A program made the position numbers and the translations under genes. A DNA stretch of 60,000 nucleotides from Nymphaea colorata (taxonomy: Eukaryota; Streptophyta; Magnoliopsida; Nymphaeales; Nymphaeaceae), in contig NC_045147.1 in assembly GCF_008831285.2 (NCBI RefSeq), positions 14,674,854 through 14,734,853 on the forward strand, read 5' to 3'. Below, piece by piece: positions 10,046-24,515 of the stretch. The notes under the pieces are model-generated. The model saw only the letters and a program-made list of their open reading frames with translations. It had not been told where the DNA came from and searched no databases. Each line of letters starts with the position of its first letter. Positions within the stretch are counted from its first letter, which is position 1.

Positions 10046-13000
10046 ATGGCGAAAGCTCGCAAGCCGAAGATCGAGGAGCAGAAGCCGGAGAGCTCCGGTG
10101 CAGTCGTCCGCCACCAGAAGCTCTGCCTCTCCGTCGACACGGATAACAAACGGCTCTATGGGTATGGTCGTGTCGCTCTGTCTTATGACCATATCTGCTT
10201 ATTTTATGTTATCATCTCGGTGGAAGCCCTAGATTTTTATGTTCGCGGAGGAATTTCTGATCGTGATGCTGGGATCGAAAAATCCGACCACCATGGGATC
10301 TGGTTGTGGTTAGCAGCTGTGTTACTTGCTTAATTGCTTCTGTGCATTTTCTTTTCGTTGATTCACGTGGACGTGGGAACATAGTAGTTGGATGTCTTTT
10401 GGCACTTTCTGTCACCGAAGTTCCACAGCATCCATTTATTTTGAATGATTTTTGTTTTTTGATCGGTTTGCATTTGTCTGAAAGACGATGGGTTGTGTTC
10501 CCTGGGGACCTTCTCAGTAGAAGCTACCGGTCTACCTGTCTTGGAATTGGTACGTCATTTGTCTACCCGGGCAAGGGTTTCGACGTTGGGGTTGTGAGTT
10601 GTGGATACAATGTGGTCGACATTTCAATGTTCTTGTAAGACAAGCTAGATGCTTCCTTTTCGATCCACAGACCCTCCGCTTTGGTTGCGCTAGGAGCTTG
10701 ACTATTCATTGCTCTTTGATTGTCTGTGTTCTGCTCTGCGACATTTTTGTTGGGATTTCTGGTCAAAAGGATGCGTAAAACGCTATTATTTCTTATCCTT
10801 ATTCAAGTGCTATGACTTGTGATCATTCTTTTCTGAGGGCTGACCCGTGTAATCTGTCAATTATCCTTAAAGGTACACCGAACTGAAAATTAGTCCACCG
10901 GAGAGCGGGATGGTAGGATTACATGCTGATAACATGACGATAGAAAGTATTTTGGTAGATGGCGAGCCGGCGGCATTTGAATTTTTCCCCCATTATCAGC
11001 ACGTTGAAGATGAAAAGAGATGGGAGTCGGTGAACTGCACTGCTGCTGCTGCTGACGCTGCTAGCACGAGCTATTTGTCGTCTTTGGACAAAGAAATGGC
11101 TCCAAATCTGCTTATCCTGTGTAGCAAGAAAGTGAATTTAAGTACTGAAAATCAGAGCAGGGACGCTGCTGAAGAAAGGACACAACCTTCGTTGGGTGAC
11201 AAGGTGGTTTTCCAAGATGCTAACTGCTACGAGCTTTGGGTTAATGAACCAATGATGCCCCTTTTAGCGTTTTCTTCTTGTGATCTTTTGTCCTTTTCAA
11301 TCTGAGGATGAATTATTATATTTTCATGAAGTAGTTCAATTTTGTTGTGGTTTCTCATGTAGGTTGATATTGGATGCAGAATGTAAAATTGGTTCGCATT
11401 GATTATTGGGTAGAGAAGGCAGAAACAGGCATCCATTTTAGGGATAACATAGTCCATACAGATAACCAAATAAGGCGTGCACACTGTTGGTTTCCTTGCA
11501 TAGACAGCAGTTCACAGCGTTGCTGGTAATGTTTACTCAATTGAGGTGCTTTATTGGTTTTCTGATGTTTTCCATTTAGCTGTAGTCCACATTTCTATGT
11601 AACTGGTCTGTGCCTTCAAGTAAGCTATGATCCAGAGATTAGAATAGCTAGATAAATGAATATTTCAGTCTGCCTGTCTGGGGTTTATTTCATTTTCTTT
11701 TGTTGGTCTTCCAGTTATGTGAATGGTTCCTTTGTTTTATTCAGCTATGATCTGGAGTTTACAGTGGACCATAAGCTTGTTGCTGTCAGCAATGGAGACT
11801 TACTTTATCAGGTTTGTACTGCCTTGTTCTTCTCATCTATCTTGTCATTAGTTTTTCATGTATCAGTGAGACGATAGTTCGGAAAAATTTTGAATGGATA
11901 TTGCTTAATACTGAGTCTGCAGACTATGACATGAAACAATTTGTAGGAGTCATGATGGGGCATTATGCCCATGTTGATGTGGCTAGTTTATGAGTCCTAC
12001 TTCTCCATTTTATCTATATCTTCAATTACTTTCTAGTCCTTCGTATAACTGGTTGTTTCAGTTTACAAAACCCTGCAATGGCTTCTTCTTTCTTGATTCC
12101 CTCCATTTGTATCATGTGCTTTGCTTGTTTGTGCTGCAATATGTATTTGCACTGGATATGCAGACCTCTATATGCAACATTCATTAATTAGCTATTTGCT
12201 TTTTGTCGAAAAAAAAATCCCAAATGGACTTCAATTTACTTTTCCTGATCATATTTCTAATTTTAGTGATACTTTCACATCTATGTGTTTTGAAGTCCTG
12301 TTCTTCCTGTTTCTAATGCACCTGTTTTTCCACAAGGGTGGCATTCTTGAATTATTTCTCACCCATAGCATCTTGAACTGCTGTCTTTGATGCGTCTTGA
12401 GACTCTAGAACCATAGAGCATTTTCCTGGATATGTTTTTTCCTGTTGAAGAATTAGTGCAGCTCTTGTTGCCTGAAAGACCAGATTTTCATACCAGAAAA
12501 ACATTTTGTGTTAATGATGCCCATAGATTGACGACTTGGGTCATCTTCCCTAAGTAACTTATGCCACTGTATGTGCAAGAAAGGCCTGGGATGAGTTGCT
12601 AATGCAGGATGGCTTTATTTGTTTGAATCTTCATGATGGACAATCTTTCTTATATTTTTTGTGATGTACACCTCATCTTGATGATGGATTAAGTTGGTGT
12701 CAGACAGCACACTGTAGTTTTGCTGGTTGCTTTCTCTTATATTTCGTTATTGGCCTGCTTATGCTTCCATGCTTATCCTTGTATTTCTTTGGTAGTACTG
12801 TTTTTCACTTTTTCTTAATTCTCTTAAAAGCAAAAAAACTGAAATATCTCAATTTCAGTTTCTCCCAATTCCCAAAAAGGAAAAATTTCAATGTCAGAAT
12901 CAACTCCACAACATACTTTCTTATCATACTATAACTTATTTCATTTCCCTAAGGAAGAAAAAATGCACATATTATTGGATGACTTAGAATGCATAGTACA

Positions 13001-16000
13001 TCTCTAGTGGCCAGGCCATTAAGGGGTTTTATGGCATTTTGGAGGACCTTTATTTTGTCTGCGCTTATGGCTATGGTGATTCATGTTACCATTATGTTGT
13101 GTTTTGCAGGTTCTTAGTAAGGATGATCCTCCGCGCAAGACCTATGTCTATAGTATGAGTGTTCCAGTTACTGCAGAGTGCATATCGTTGGCAGTTGGAC
13201 CTTTCGAGATATTCCCAGACCGTCAAAATGCAATGATAACACATCTATGTCTAACTTCTAACCTATCTAGGCTTCGGCATACAGTGGGTTTTTTCTTTAA
13301 TGTTTATAGGTACTTGCAGATGTTTCATTCATCTTGATTGCTCAACAATTTTATAGAGGAAGTAGTACAAAACTACAAGTCGCTTTTCTTTAACATCAGT
13401 TTAATTTTTTGCAGCTATTTTGAAGAGTATCTTTCTGCATCATTTCCATTTGGTTCATACAAACAAGTTTTTCTTATGCCTGAAATGACTATTTCTTCTG
13501 TAAGCTTGGGGGCATCAATGTGTATTTTCAGTTCTCAAGTGCTGTTTGACGAGAAAGTAATTGATCAGGTATTTTGTGTTCCTAACACCTTTGTTATTCT
13601 CTTGCTTAACAAAAACAGCCAAGATGTGTTGAAAAATGAGATGCTTAAATGCGGCCACTTCATATAAATTTGGCAAGCATTTCGATGCTGCTCGACATGA
13701 ACAGCTTCATGGAGCTTGCACTTATCTTGCTTTGGCTTGCAAGCTTTAAAAAGCAAAAAATTTTTGAATGAACAGGAAAGTACTCATTTATGGTAATTCA
13801 CTAGAAATAAATTAACAGATAGTTCTCGATTTGTCCTAGAAACAGTTGTGTTGGTATCCTGTCCTATATAGACAATAGCATGCAATCTGCCCAAGACTCA
13901 TTTTTTAGCAGATGAAGAGCTTTTCTTCCCCTCCTGGTTTTATTTTGATTAGCTTCTTGTTGTTGTTGTACAGATTACTTTGTGATAACTTGAAACAGTT
14001 TATTTTTTGAAGGTGCATGGCTTTGTATGTTCAGATTATGCTTCTGAAATGGAAAAGTGCATCATGTTAATGATTCTTGTGGGTTTTTACTTTTACGTGA
14101 TCTGTTTTCTCCTCTGCAGACAATTGATACAAGGATAAAGCTGGCATTTGCCCTTGCAAGGCAGTGGTTTGGAGTGTATATAACTGCTGAAACACCAAAT
14201 GATGGTAAACAGTTTAAGCATAAAACATTGACCTTATTTCAAGTAATTTTGTGTAACTTTGGCCTTTGCTGTTGAACCATAAAATTGCAGTGTTAGCAGA
14301 TAGGTAAATGGTAATATTTATTAGCATATTTCCATCTTTATCTAATTAAAGTTCATTCCTGGATGTTTTGCAGAGTGGCTTTTAGATGGTCTTGCTGGCT
14401 TTCTTTCTGACTTGTATATAAAGCGTTTTCTTGGAAATAATGAAGCTCGATATCGCCGTTACAAGGTGCTTTTGCCTCCTTTGAAACTCTTGTCAACTGA
14501 TCCTCTTACTTCTGACTAAATTGGTTACTTCTACTATTTTTTTACACCAGCAGAGCTCTTTAATCTTATTTTTTCATACATATTGTTACATATATTTGCT
14601 ATTATTGAATAATTGTGCTGATTGTTTGATTTAAATGCTTGTCATATATAGGTAAAATAAAGGTAGTCTTGGAACCTGGATATTTGGTGAAATTTTGCCA
14701 ATGAATTGACACCTAGTGACTAGTTGTTCGGGAATGTTATGGTTCATTTAGGTTACTTGTACCTTTATCACTTTAATGGCTATCCTGAGAGTGCATCAAC
14801 TGGGCATCTGGCAATTAATACAGTGTCCAGCTTTATTTTGGGTCAATCACCCTTTGTCGTGAATGACTGTGTCTCTGTGTACATCACATTTATATATGTG
14901 CAGTGCATAGACAATGAAGTGTAGGTATATGACATTTAATTGTGTTGTGTGTGCCTCAAATTGTATCATTACTTACATCAACTATCAATGATGGATGGTT
15001 TAGTTGTTTGGTGGGTGTCTTTTGTTGCCGTCTCATATTCACGTCGTTTGATATGTAATATGAATTATGAAACTAGGGCTAAGTCGGGACTTAGAAGTAG
15101 TTAAAATAAAAAACACACCTATAAATCAACTTAAAAATTAAAAATAAGTTAAGTTGAATGAATCAGAATTTAATGTCTTTTGCATGAAAAATTGGAAAAA
15201 GTAACTTTTGTGCTTGCCACTTCCCATGTAAGTTGATGTTTAGGCATCTAGGTGCTTTTTGATTATGCAGGCCATATTGCAGCATAACTTGCCGTGCCTC
15301 CAGGCTGTTTTACAACTTTACATGTACCTTGGCTGCTAATTAGAGACACATGCATGTTGTGCAAAAGACAAATTTCTGACATGGTTTCTAGATATCATTC
15401 TTGGCATGAGTTTTCTTTAGTATTTTTTTCCTCAAAAATTGTCTTTTCTCCAAAAATTTTGGAAAATCTAAAAATAAAAAATAAAAAAGGAAATTATGGG
15501 CTTTAGCGTTTTCCTGCGGTAATATGACAAAACAATCACACAATTAGGAAAAATAACAAATAGAAGATATGTGAACTTTTTCCAAAAGTTTTAAAAGATG
15601 TGGTTATATTCCCATTGTAATATGTTGACATATAATTTTTTGTGATAAATTTGAAAGTAAAATTTCAATATTTGCAAATATACTTTAAAGTTTTTAGATA
15701 TTGGTGACAAACTGATTTCCAGTCATATGAAGACTGTTGTTGCTGGTTGCAGAAAAATTGAAGGCATGGTTGAGAGGTCTCTTTGGGTTTTGTGATCTAT
15801 ATTTGCATTAATTATTTTGAGTACACAGATCATTTCATTCTATTGGAACTTTTTATGTGGCTCGCATTGTTTTTGTGCTGACATTCCATGTGTCTCATTT
15901 CTTCTTCTTTTTTCCTCTCTTATACAAAACCTGCATAACTGCAGGCCAACTGTGTTGTTTGCAAGGCTGATTTTGATGGGGCAACTGCTTTGAGTTCTTC

Positions 16001-19000
16001 TGCAGCTTCAACTGAGTTGTATGGGACACAAAGATTAGGTCTAATTGGAAAAATACGGTCCTGGAAAGCTGTAGGTTATTTCTCTTTCCCTTTTTCTTTT
16101 TTAATCATGTTTCACATTATCCTAACATATTGATGTCTTTCAAAATAGGTGTCAGTTCTTGAAATGTTAGAGAAGCAGATGGGTCCTGAATCGTTCCGCA
16201 AGGTGTGAATTCTTGTATTCATTGCCGTGATTTGCGTTTCGGTAGTTCTGTCGTAGGGTTTGTGCTAGAGGCAATTACTTTGACCGAGGATTTTCTTCCT
16301 TTTTCAAAAACATCCTGGAACAATAAAAAAATACTAGGAAAAGGTAGTACAACTGCATGAAGAAATGTTTAAGTACATTAGATGTTTGCTGGCATCAAAT
16401 ATAAAGTATGACATTTTAAACCTTCACTGTTTGTGACTTGTAATTTTCTTTATTTTCTGGCAATACATCAGTCTATCTTATAAACAGAATGCTCTGAACA
16501 ACTAAGCTTTGCTACATTAGATGACAGTCAATACACAATGCCATAAAGTGCATAGAAAATAACCGTACCAGTGGGCCAATAATTGGATGTGTAAACATGT
16601 CATAATAACTTTTTTTTTCAGTTTTAAAAATTATAGACAAAGAAAAAATACAAAATGGGATAAAATAGAAAAAATAAAAATGCTTTTCTATAAAAACATG
16701 TCACACACAATTTCAGCAATAAGGATTCATCAATTTTACATGTTATGCAACATCATGGCCATCAAGAAATGAGCTTAAAAACTTATGCATCACAAAATAA
16801 ACTTGTTTACTGCAAATGACAAACAAAAATAGGATTATTTATTTTCATTTTCATAATTAACTTCAAATTCAATTTCCTCCTCGACATGTGAAGGCTCATC
16901 GTGGTCTATTTTTTGTTAGTTTTCGATGTTGAACAATTCAAGATTTTTTTCTTGAAGTATGGTGGCGGGTTCCTCTTCAACCCATGGTTCTATTACATCA
17001 AAGTGCTCTCAGTTGATAGAGCCAACTTGCTCTCTGTGCTCTCTTGTGGAAGTTTTTTCTAATTGCCTAAGATAAATAGATATACATCTTTGCCTGAATA
17101 ACATATTATATAGAACATGGACATGGTTACTCGACCTTTTGCAGTTTCTATTGTTAACATAGATTTGTTGGAAAAAACTTCAATTTCTTTTGTGTCCACT
17201 TGCACTGCATATCTAATTGACATTTTCACGGCAAAGCGTTTAAGGTTTGAGCAGTCACTCTGATACCTATATAGCTATATATTTAAACTTAAATGAAACT
17301 CTATGAAAACAACAAACAAAATTACTAAGTTACAAATAAAAAAAATGTTGAACTTTTGTGTATAATACCTGGACGAACTGGTGTTCTATTTCTAAGGGTT
17401 GCACCTCTTACCATGTGACCTTGATAATTATCATAGATGGTCTTGATGAGTCAGATTTTGTATGTCAAGATCAATGGCTAATATTTCATTGCAGTCTAAT
17501 ATCACTTCTCTATCCATTTTAAATTCTGCAGAATATCTCAATGTAAAATGTAAGTAATATGCTGCCTCATGAATGGTATGATAAATTTGCCAAACCACCT
17601 CTTATCTGGAGTCCTCTATATGGTTATATGCAACATTTTCCCTTCCTTGAGACGCTTTTTGTAGCCTCTTTTGCTTGGCCTGTAGTTTCATAAAGGTAAA
17701 CTATAGCAAGCCTGTCTTAGTCAACCAATTTTAAGGCTTTGACCAAGCGTATGTTGATTTTCAATAGTTTTACACACAATTCAAAAAGTTAATTGTTGAA
17801 TATAATATCCACAATTTTCCTTGACTTTCCCTTATGAGCACACAGACACACAACCCTTTCATTACATGATGACGTTCGCCTGAAAGCATTTCTTTGTTTC
17901 ATTATACTCTGTCAAAAGATTTGTGGTAAATCTAGTTTTTATCACATAAAACGAAGTGCATGTATTGTAGAACTTGAATTGCATTGTCTGCCTGTTTTAT
18001 CAAATGTGTGGGAGTTATAGCTATCTGAAATTGGATTGAAAATTTGTAGTAGTATGAGAAGGAAAAGAACTTTTAGTTGAGCTAGAAATATTCTAGCTTT
18101 ACCTGGGTGCATGGCACAAGATCTTTCACCTGTTCTGCCTGCTCTTTCTGTTAGAATTACTTTTTGCATGCACAACTTTTCCTTTTGTCCTCGAAGTAGC
18201 TGTTGGGTGCATGACTTCTTTCCTTTTGTCTTCAAAGTAGCACGTCTGGCCTTATACTAGCATCAGCAGGATCAGAAGTAGGAAGCTCAATATTGTCCTC
18301 ATCCTCTACTTCTCAGGGTTCACAAGAGCTCATCTCAGCATTTTCATTTTCTTACAAGTTACAACTCTTGTTGGATTTCTAAAGGTGCTTGGGGCCACAT
18401 TTTCATATGCCTCGGCCCTCTTGAATAAATGGTGTTTTAACCAAGAGATTCTTGTGGCTGTTTCCTTTTTACAAAACCTTCAAGTTGGCTTGATTATCAT
18501 CGTGAGAGCACCATTGGCATGCAGGTCATTTAAAGTCATATCTTCAAGGTACAATAACGATGTGAAAGATTTTGTGCCTTTCACAGTAAAAATAGGTTTT
18601 CATGTACAAACAGAATTCAATCGCAAAATCAATCTGTCAGTCTCACATACACATCTAGCTTGAAATCATTTTTTTTCCTTTAAAATGATGTGAGTATCTA
18701 AGATTGTGAGGATGGTTTTATAACTCAAAAATGAAAAGATCACCATTCAGGCCCCCTTTATTTTTATGATGAAATACAATACATATCAACTTGTATCCCA
18801 CTATGGCCCCATATAGTACGATACTGGTTGATACAGGTTGTCGCACCTTCACCACTGTTACATTACATATTGTACACTAAGTGACTAAACAAAATAGGCA
18901 CAATATTAGTTTTGCCTACTGATAGGTTTTTGAGTTGCCACATAGTTTAGTGAGGCAGATAAATAGAAGTACACAGGACATTTCACCAGTTAAAACTACA

Positions 19001-22000
19001 GTAAACCATAGTATTGTGTCAAATATTGATTTCGTGCTGTTCTCTTATCTGGCCATTTAAAATTTTCATGCCACATTTACGCCTGGATTGACTTGTGGAA
19101 AACTTTTTTAGTTACAGGTAATGGTATAAAGAATTAATATATCCTGATGTATGTTGGTGTTGCTCTTTTTCTGTTTTTTGACCATTTAGATATATTATAC
19201 ACAAGGCCTTAACTTTCCTACAATTTTGAAGTTGATTCTGACTTATGTTTTGATGTCTCATGATGGTTCAGATATATGTTCACTCCCATTTTTGTTCATT
19301 CATAGGAGTGCTATAGTGTACTTACATTGGTCTCATTCTTTCTTATTTCATTTCATTTTCTTTTGTTCTTCAGATTTTACAGACCATAATTTCTAATGCA
19401 AAAGATCCTATACGACCCTCAAGGACACTTAGCACAAAGGAGGTGAGATATTGAGTTATTGACACTAATTTGGAAGAGGTAGATAAAAAAATAATGTATT
19501 ATCTTTGATTTTCTTGAAGAAACATAGGTGTGAACACATTTTGAGAATTATATGCCGTATATTCATACAAATGAGCAATTAACTGATGCTTACATGCTCT
19601 CTCTCTCTCGTGCATGATGCACACATTTCTACATGCAAAATTGCAAATATATGTTCATTGTTTTCATTGGAAGATGTAATCTAGTAAGATGTGGGATGTT
19701 TTGACCTTGACATTGTTACATTGTATGCCACGGCCTGCCCTTGCTTATCCTTTAGGTACAGTTGCACCAAAGTGATTAGTCTTGATGCTTCCTACTTAAA
19801 CTACACCTAACTTCCTCTAAAATTCTAATTGCAGTTCCGACACTTAGCTAACAAAGTTGGGAATCTTGAACGCCCATTTCTGAAGGAGTTTTTCCCGCGT
19901 TGGGTTGGATCCTGTGGATGCCCTGTATTGAGGTTAATATCTATAGTTTGTAATTGGAGTTTTTACTAATAATTGAAGATGTTGAATATCCTTGCTTGAT
20001 AGTACCTTTTTTATGATTGAAGAATGGGCTTGTCCTATAACAAAAGAAGAAACATGATGGAGCTGGCAGTTCTACGTGGTTGTACTGCTGCAGCCGAGTC
20101 CACAGTTGCCATTTTCAGGGATAACCTGGAAACCGATCCACGAGGAGGTGATGTAGGATGGCCTGGCATGATGAGTATCAGAGTTCATGAATTGGACGGG
20201 ATGTATGACCATCCAAGTTTACCTATGGCTGGAGATACTTGGCAGCTTCTGGAGCTGCAATGTCATTCTAAACTTGCAGCAAAGCGCATTCAACGGCCAA
20301 AGAAAGGCTCAAAACCTGATGGATCTGATGACAATGGTGATGCCACAAGTGCTGTGGATATTCGTTCTGGGTAAATGTGCTGGATCTTGGTTCCAAACAC
20401 TCAAGTGCCTTAGTAATGCTAATGTTCTTAATTTTTGAACCTTTTGTTTTCCTATACTTTTTCAGCCTGGAATCCCCTTTGTTGTGGGTTAGGGTGGACC
20501 CAGAAATGGAATATTTGGCAGAAATCCATTTTCATCAACCTGTACAGATGTGGGTAAGAAGCAAAGTTTGACTATGACCCACTGAAATCCAGTATTCACG
20601 TGCTCCCCTGTGATCTTGTTCCTCATCCATCTGCATCCTCTTTTACAAACTTTAATTGTGTTCATGATACAATTCTGGTGAACCTCTTTAAAAGATATGA
20701 AGCACTTGCTTTCAATTTAAGTGATACCTTTATACTTTTTCAGTTGGCTGGGGCATATATAAATGTTGGATGTCCCTGGCTTGGTGGGCTATTGAGCTCC
20801 ATGTCTAGGTTAACCTGGATTCCCTTTCTTTTGGTTTCCTCTATTTGCTTGAACCTGTATAGTTTTTACCCAATATTCCAATTCAATGATGAAATGGTTA
20901 TATCTTAGTCTTAGCATTCCACGTTTTAAAAGCTCTTTTGTCCCCATTTGTTTTGTTGCAATAGTTCATACTTGGGAAGCAATGTGTCATGTCCATTAAA
21001 TGGATTGTGTAGGTGCAGAATGGTTCAACCTTTGCTTGTTGTTTTCAAGATTCAATTTTTGTTAAGTCATATTTTCAAGCATCCATGTTTTGGGATTTCA
21101 CTGCCATTATGTGCTTATGGTTCTTGATTCTTGATGCTGTTAATGTGCGATTCTGAACATTGAAATGAAGGATTGTTTATGTGCCTGTATATAAGTACAT
21201 GCATATGTATGTCAATGTATGACAATGCACACTTGTTGAATGATACACAGAGAACGTAAAGCTATTTATATTTTATCTGAAAAGAAATTGTTTTGTTTTT
21301 TCTGTATGTATATCCTTTTTGTTGCGATGTAGTAATCTAAATGCAATTATATTAATAGTAAATAAGGCCAACACACGCTGAGCTTGACAACTGCCAGTGA
21401 ACTAAGGCACACCGACACTCCCACAAAATCGTATCATTATTTATCTAATATGCTTAACAAAGCATAATAACGGTGGGTGCCAAAGCCGGTCTCTATACAT
21501 GGGAACAAAAAGGAAAGACACCACTTGGATTAGCCATTGGCTAGTCCAAATGGCTAACTCAGCTAGTTATTCCACTACTCTAGCAGTTAGTCTAGGGACA
21601 TCTTGTTCAGAAGTTACTGGAATACCACTGAAGGACAAAAAAATGAAATAAAAGAAAAATTGAAGGAAAGATGAAAAGCTCTAGCATATATAACCATCCC
21701 TGTATGTATGGTAACAACATGCTGTGGTGAACATGTAATGGGAATTGGTTTTGCCTGAATCATCAGACCAATGATTCACCAATGCTTTCTCTACCACTAG
21801 TGTTGCAAAACCACATGTTGTGATCGGGTCTTTGATTGGGATGAAGTCATGAAGCAACAACGTAACCACTAACCATAGGGAACCTGTGGCTGTCTTCCAC
21901 AGCCAGACTGATAGGTGGGGGAGGCCAAGGCCTTCCATTGGTGGCAGGGTTACGAAGAGCACTAGGCATAATAGCTTCAGAAACTGAGGCAGCAAATGAG

Positions 22001-24463
22001 TGGATTCCTACAAGCAAATTGTGAAATGAGGATCTCCTAGGGTGGATTACTTGTACGTGTAATCTTTAAAGTATGTTCAAGTACATATACATACTGTCTA
22101 CATTATCTCTTCTGTATAGACCCTGAATGTTGACTCTAGTTCTTTTAGACATTCAGGGACCCTAAATTTGGGCCTTCTGATTTAAAATCGGATGGCCTAG
22201 GTCTCCTACCCTCTCTCTTCCTGTGAATCCTCTCATTCATCCCTCTCTTCTCCTCTCTCTCTCTCTCTCTCTTACGTCTTTTCAATGGAGAGGCCAACCA
22301 GCTTCTCCAGCCGTCGCCAGCTAATAATCATTGAGTCCTCCTCTTTCCGAACAACACATACAAGGATACCTGCCAACAAATAGCCCCGATGCTGCACTGG
22401 GGCTCCCCTTTGAGAAGATGAGAGGGAGAGGAGAGAGAGAGGGAGGGAGAGGGGAGAGATCTAGGCCGTCCAATTCTAGATCAGACGGTCCAAACTTGGA
22501 ATCCTTATGGGCCCGTTTGATGCGTTGGAAGTTGGAAATTTACTGTAGCTCAAGGAATAAAATTCAAATTTTTAAAAATTTTCCACCTAAACAAACTTGG
22601 AACGAAAAGAAGATCCGTTAAATTGATTTTTCAGAATGATATTTCTGGAAATATCATTCCACCCCAAGGGGTGGGACGAACTTTTTCGGATGAAAAAAAT
22701 GGCCGTTGGGCTTGCAGCCTTACACGGAAACGATCTCACGAGGCAGCTGGTTGGAGCCCCTTGTGCTGCTTCCCTATGGCAGCTCCTTCCTCCTCATTCT
22801 CCAACTTTTTGGGAGTGAACGAAGCTGGAGAACCATGGCTAGAAGCGAGTGAGCCGTTTCAGCCTCGATTCTGCTCCTCGGATCATGTCCAGTGCATGCG
22901 TTGGCTGCCAGAGCCTTCTTATCATGCCGTCATCCACCAATCCACTGTTTCACGCTCGATTTCTTGAAGAAGAAGCTAGAGAATCGTTGCCGTGAAGATG
23001 GATTGAGACAAAGGGTTTCAGGCGTTCAGTTAGAGAGAGAGATAGAGAGACTCACCTTCAAAAGAGAGTTGTCAGTCACCGGCTCTATTGTGTCGCCGGT
23101 GATCAGAAGACGGTGGTCGGATGAAGAGCAAGGAGATGAAAAATGGGAAACATTGGCGACAAAGAGGAAGAACGGGGGATTCAACTTTGTGAAAACTTTC
23201 CAAATCAGTCCAATAATTTCAATAAATTTGTGAAAAGCTTGAAATGCTTTCAAAACAATTGCATGATCATCCTGCAACTTATTAAATTTAAAAAAGGCAC
23301 ACATTTCACCTCTTTCAACGTATCCCCATCCACAACCATCAAACTAATAAATAAATTGCCTGGAATCTTTATCCCATTCCATCAAACAGTAAGAGGTTTT
23401 GGAATATGGATTTTGTTTCCAATTCACCAATTCTAGAAATAAATTTCTGGAAATTTCTTTCTGTTTTTATATTTCCAAGGCATCCCTAGATGTTAACAAA
23501 TAGCCAGCGTCATCATTCCGTTTTTCTATATATATATATATAATGGTTGCAAATTTTTTCATTATATGTATAGTATATATATTATGTATAATTATTGCAA
23601 ATATTGGCTTTCTTTGAAAAAAAAATGCAAAAACTGGAAAATGGAGAAAAAATGATAAAAAGTTTTTGAGAAAATGTTTAAATGAAAAAATCCCATTTTT
23701 GCCTTCTTTTGAGGAAAAATGTTTTTTACATATTTTAAATTGCTTGATGTTTATTTTAATAATTTAGGAACTATTTTGGATTTATAATTGTGTTTGTAAG
23801 AAAATTAGAAGAAAATTCAAATTTCACAATTTTTATGTTATTTTTACATAATTTTAATTTTTTGAATTTCCTAAATTTCTTGTGAAAAACAGTCTTATTA
23901 ATACCCGAGGGAAACCTCACTGGTAAGAATTCGAGAATGGTATCTGCGTTATATACGAATAAACACATACAAATCTTGCTTTATGTATGTGTAGCAGGAG
24001 CAGTACCGGTATGACACCAGTACGACACAGGTACGGGTACAGCGTCGGGTACGGCCTGGGTGCGGCGTTGACCGTTTCGGGTACGGTCAAAGTACCCAAG
24101 GTCGAATCCGACCATTTTCAGACTCGGTCAAAGTTGACCTAGTCCAAAATGGTCCATTGCACATTTTAAAAAACCATTTTTTTCCCTCTCTCTCTCGCAC
24201 GATGCCTTTGCCCTCTTGCCTCTCCCCCCTCGCCCCTTTCACCCCTCTTGCCTTTGTCATCCTCTCGCCTCTCCTCTCCTCACCCTCTCGCTCCTTTTCC
24301 CCTCTCACCTCTTCCCCCCTTGCCCCTCTCGTTCCTCGCCTTTTCACCCCTTGGAACTCCCAAAGGACAGATTTTTTGTCTTGAAATTCTTAGTATCTAC
24401 AAATTTTGGATCATGATTTAATGATTTATGAATATGCTATTTTGTTTGTAATTTTTATACATG

Positions 24464-24515
<52 letters not shown>

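Noticed and set aside
9760-10190. Minus-strand frames upstream of and over TAF2 exon 1
   Set aside because: They overlap the TAF2 promoter or exon 1 in antisense and show no domain.
20024-20374. Stand-alone 116-codon gene
   Set aside because: It is TAF2 exon 13 plus the start of the next intron; the splice sites and the TAF2 alignment explain it.
24157-24416. Proline- and leucine-rich coding segment
   Set aside because: It is a pyrimidine-rich low-complexity block inside TAF2 intron 14 and is open on both strands by composition.
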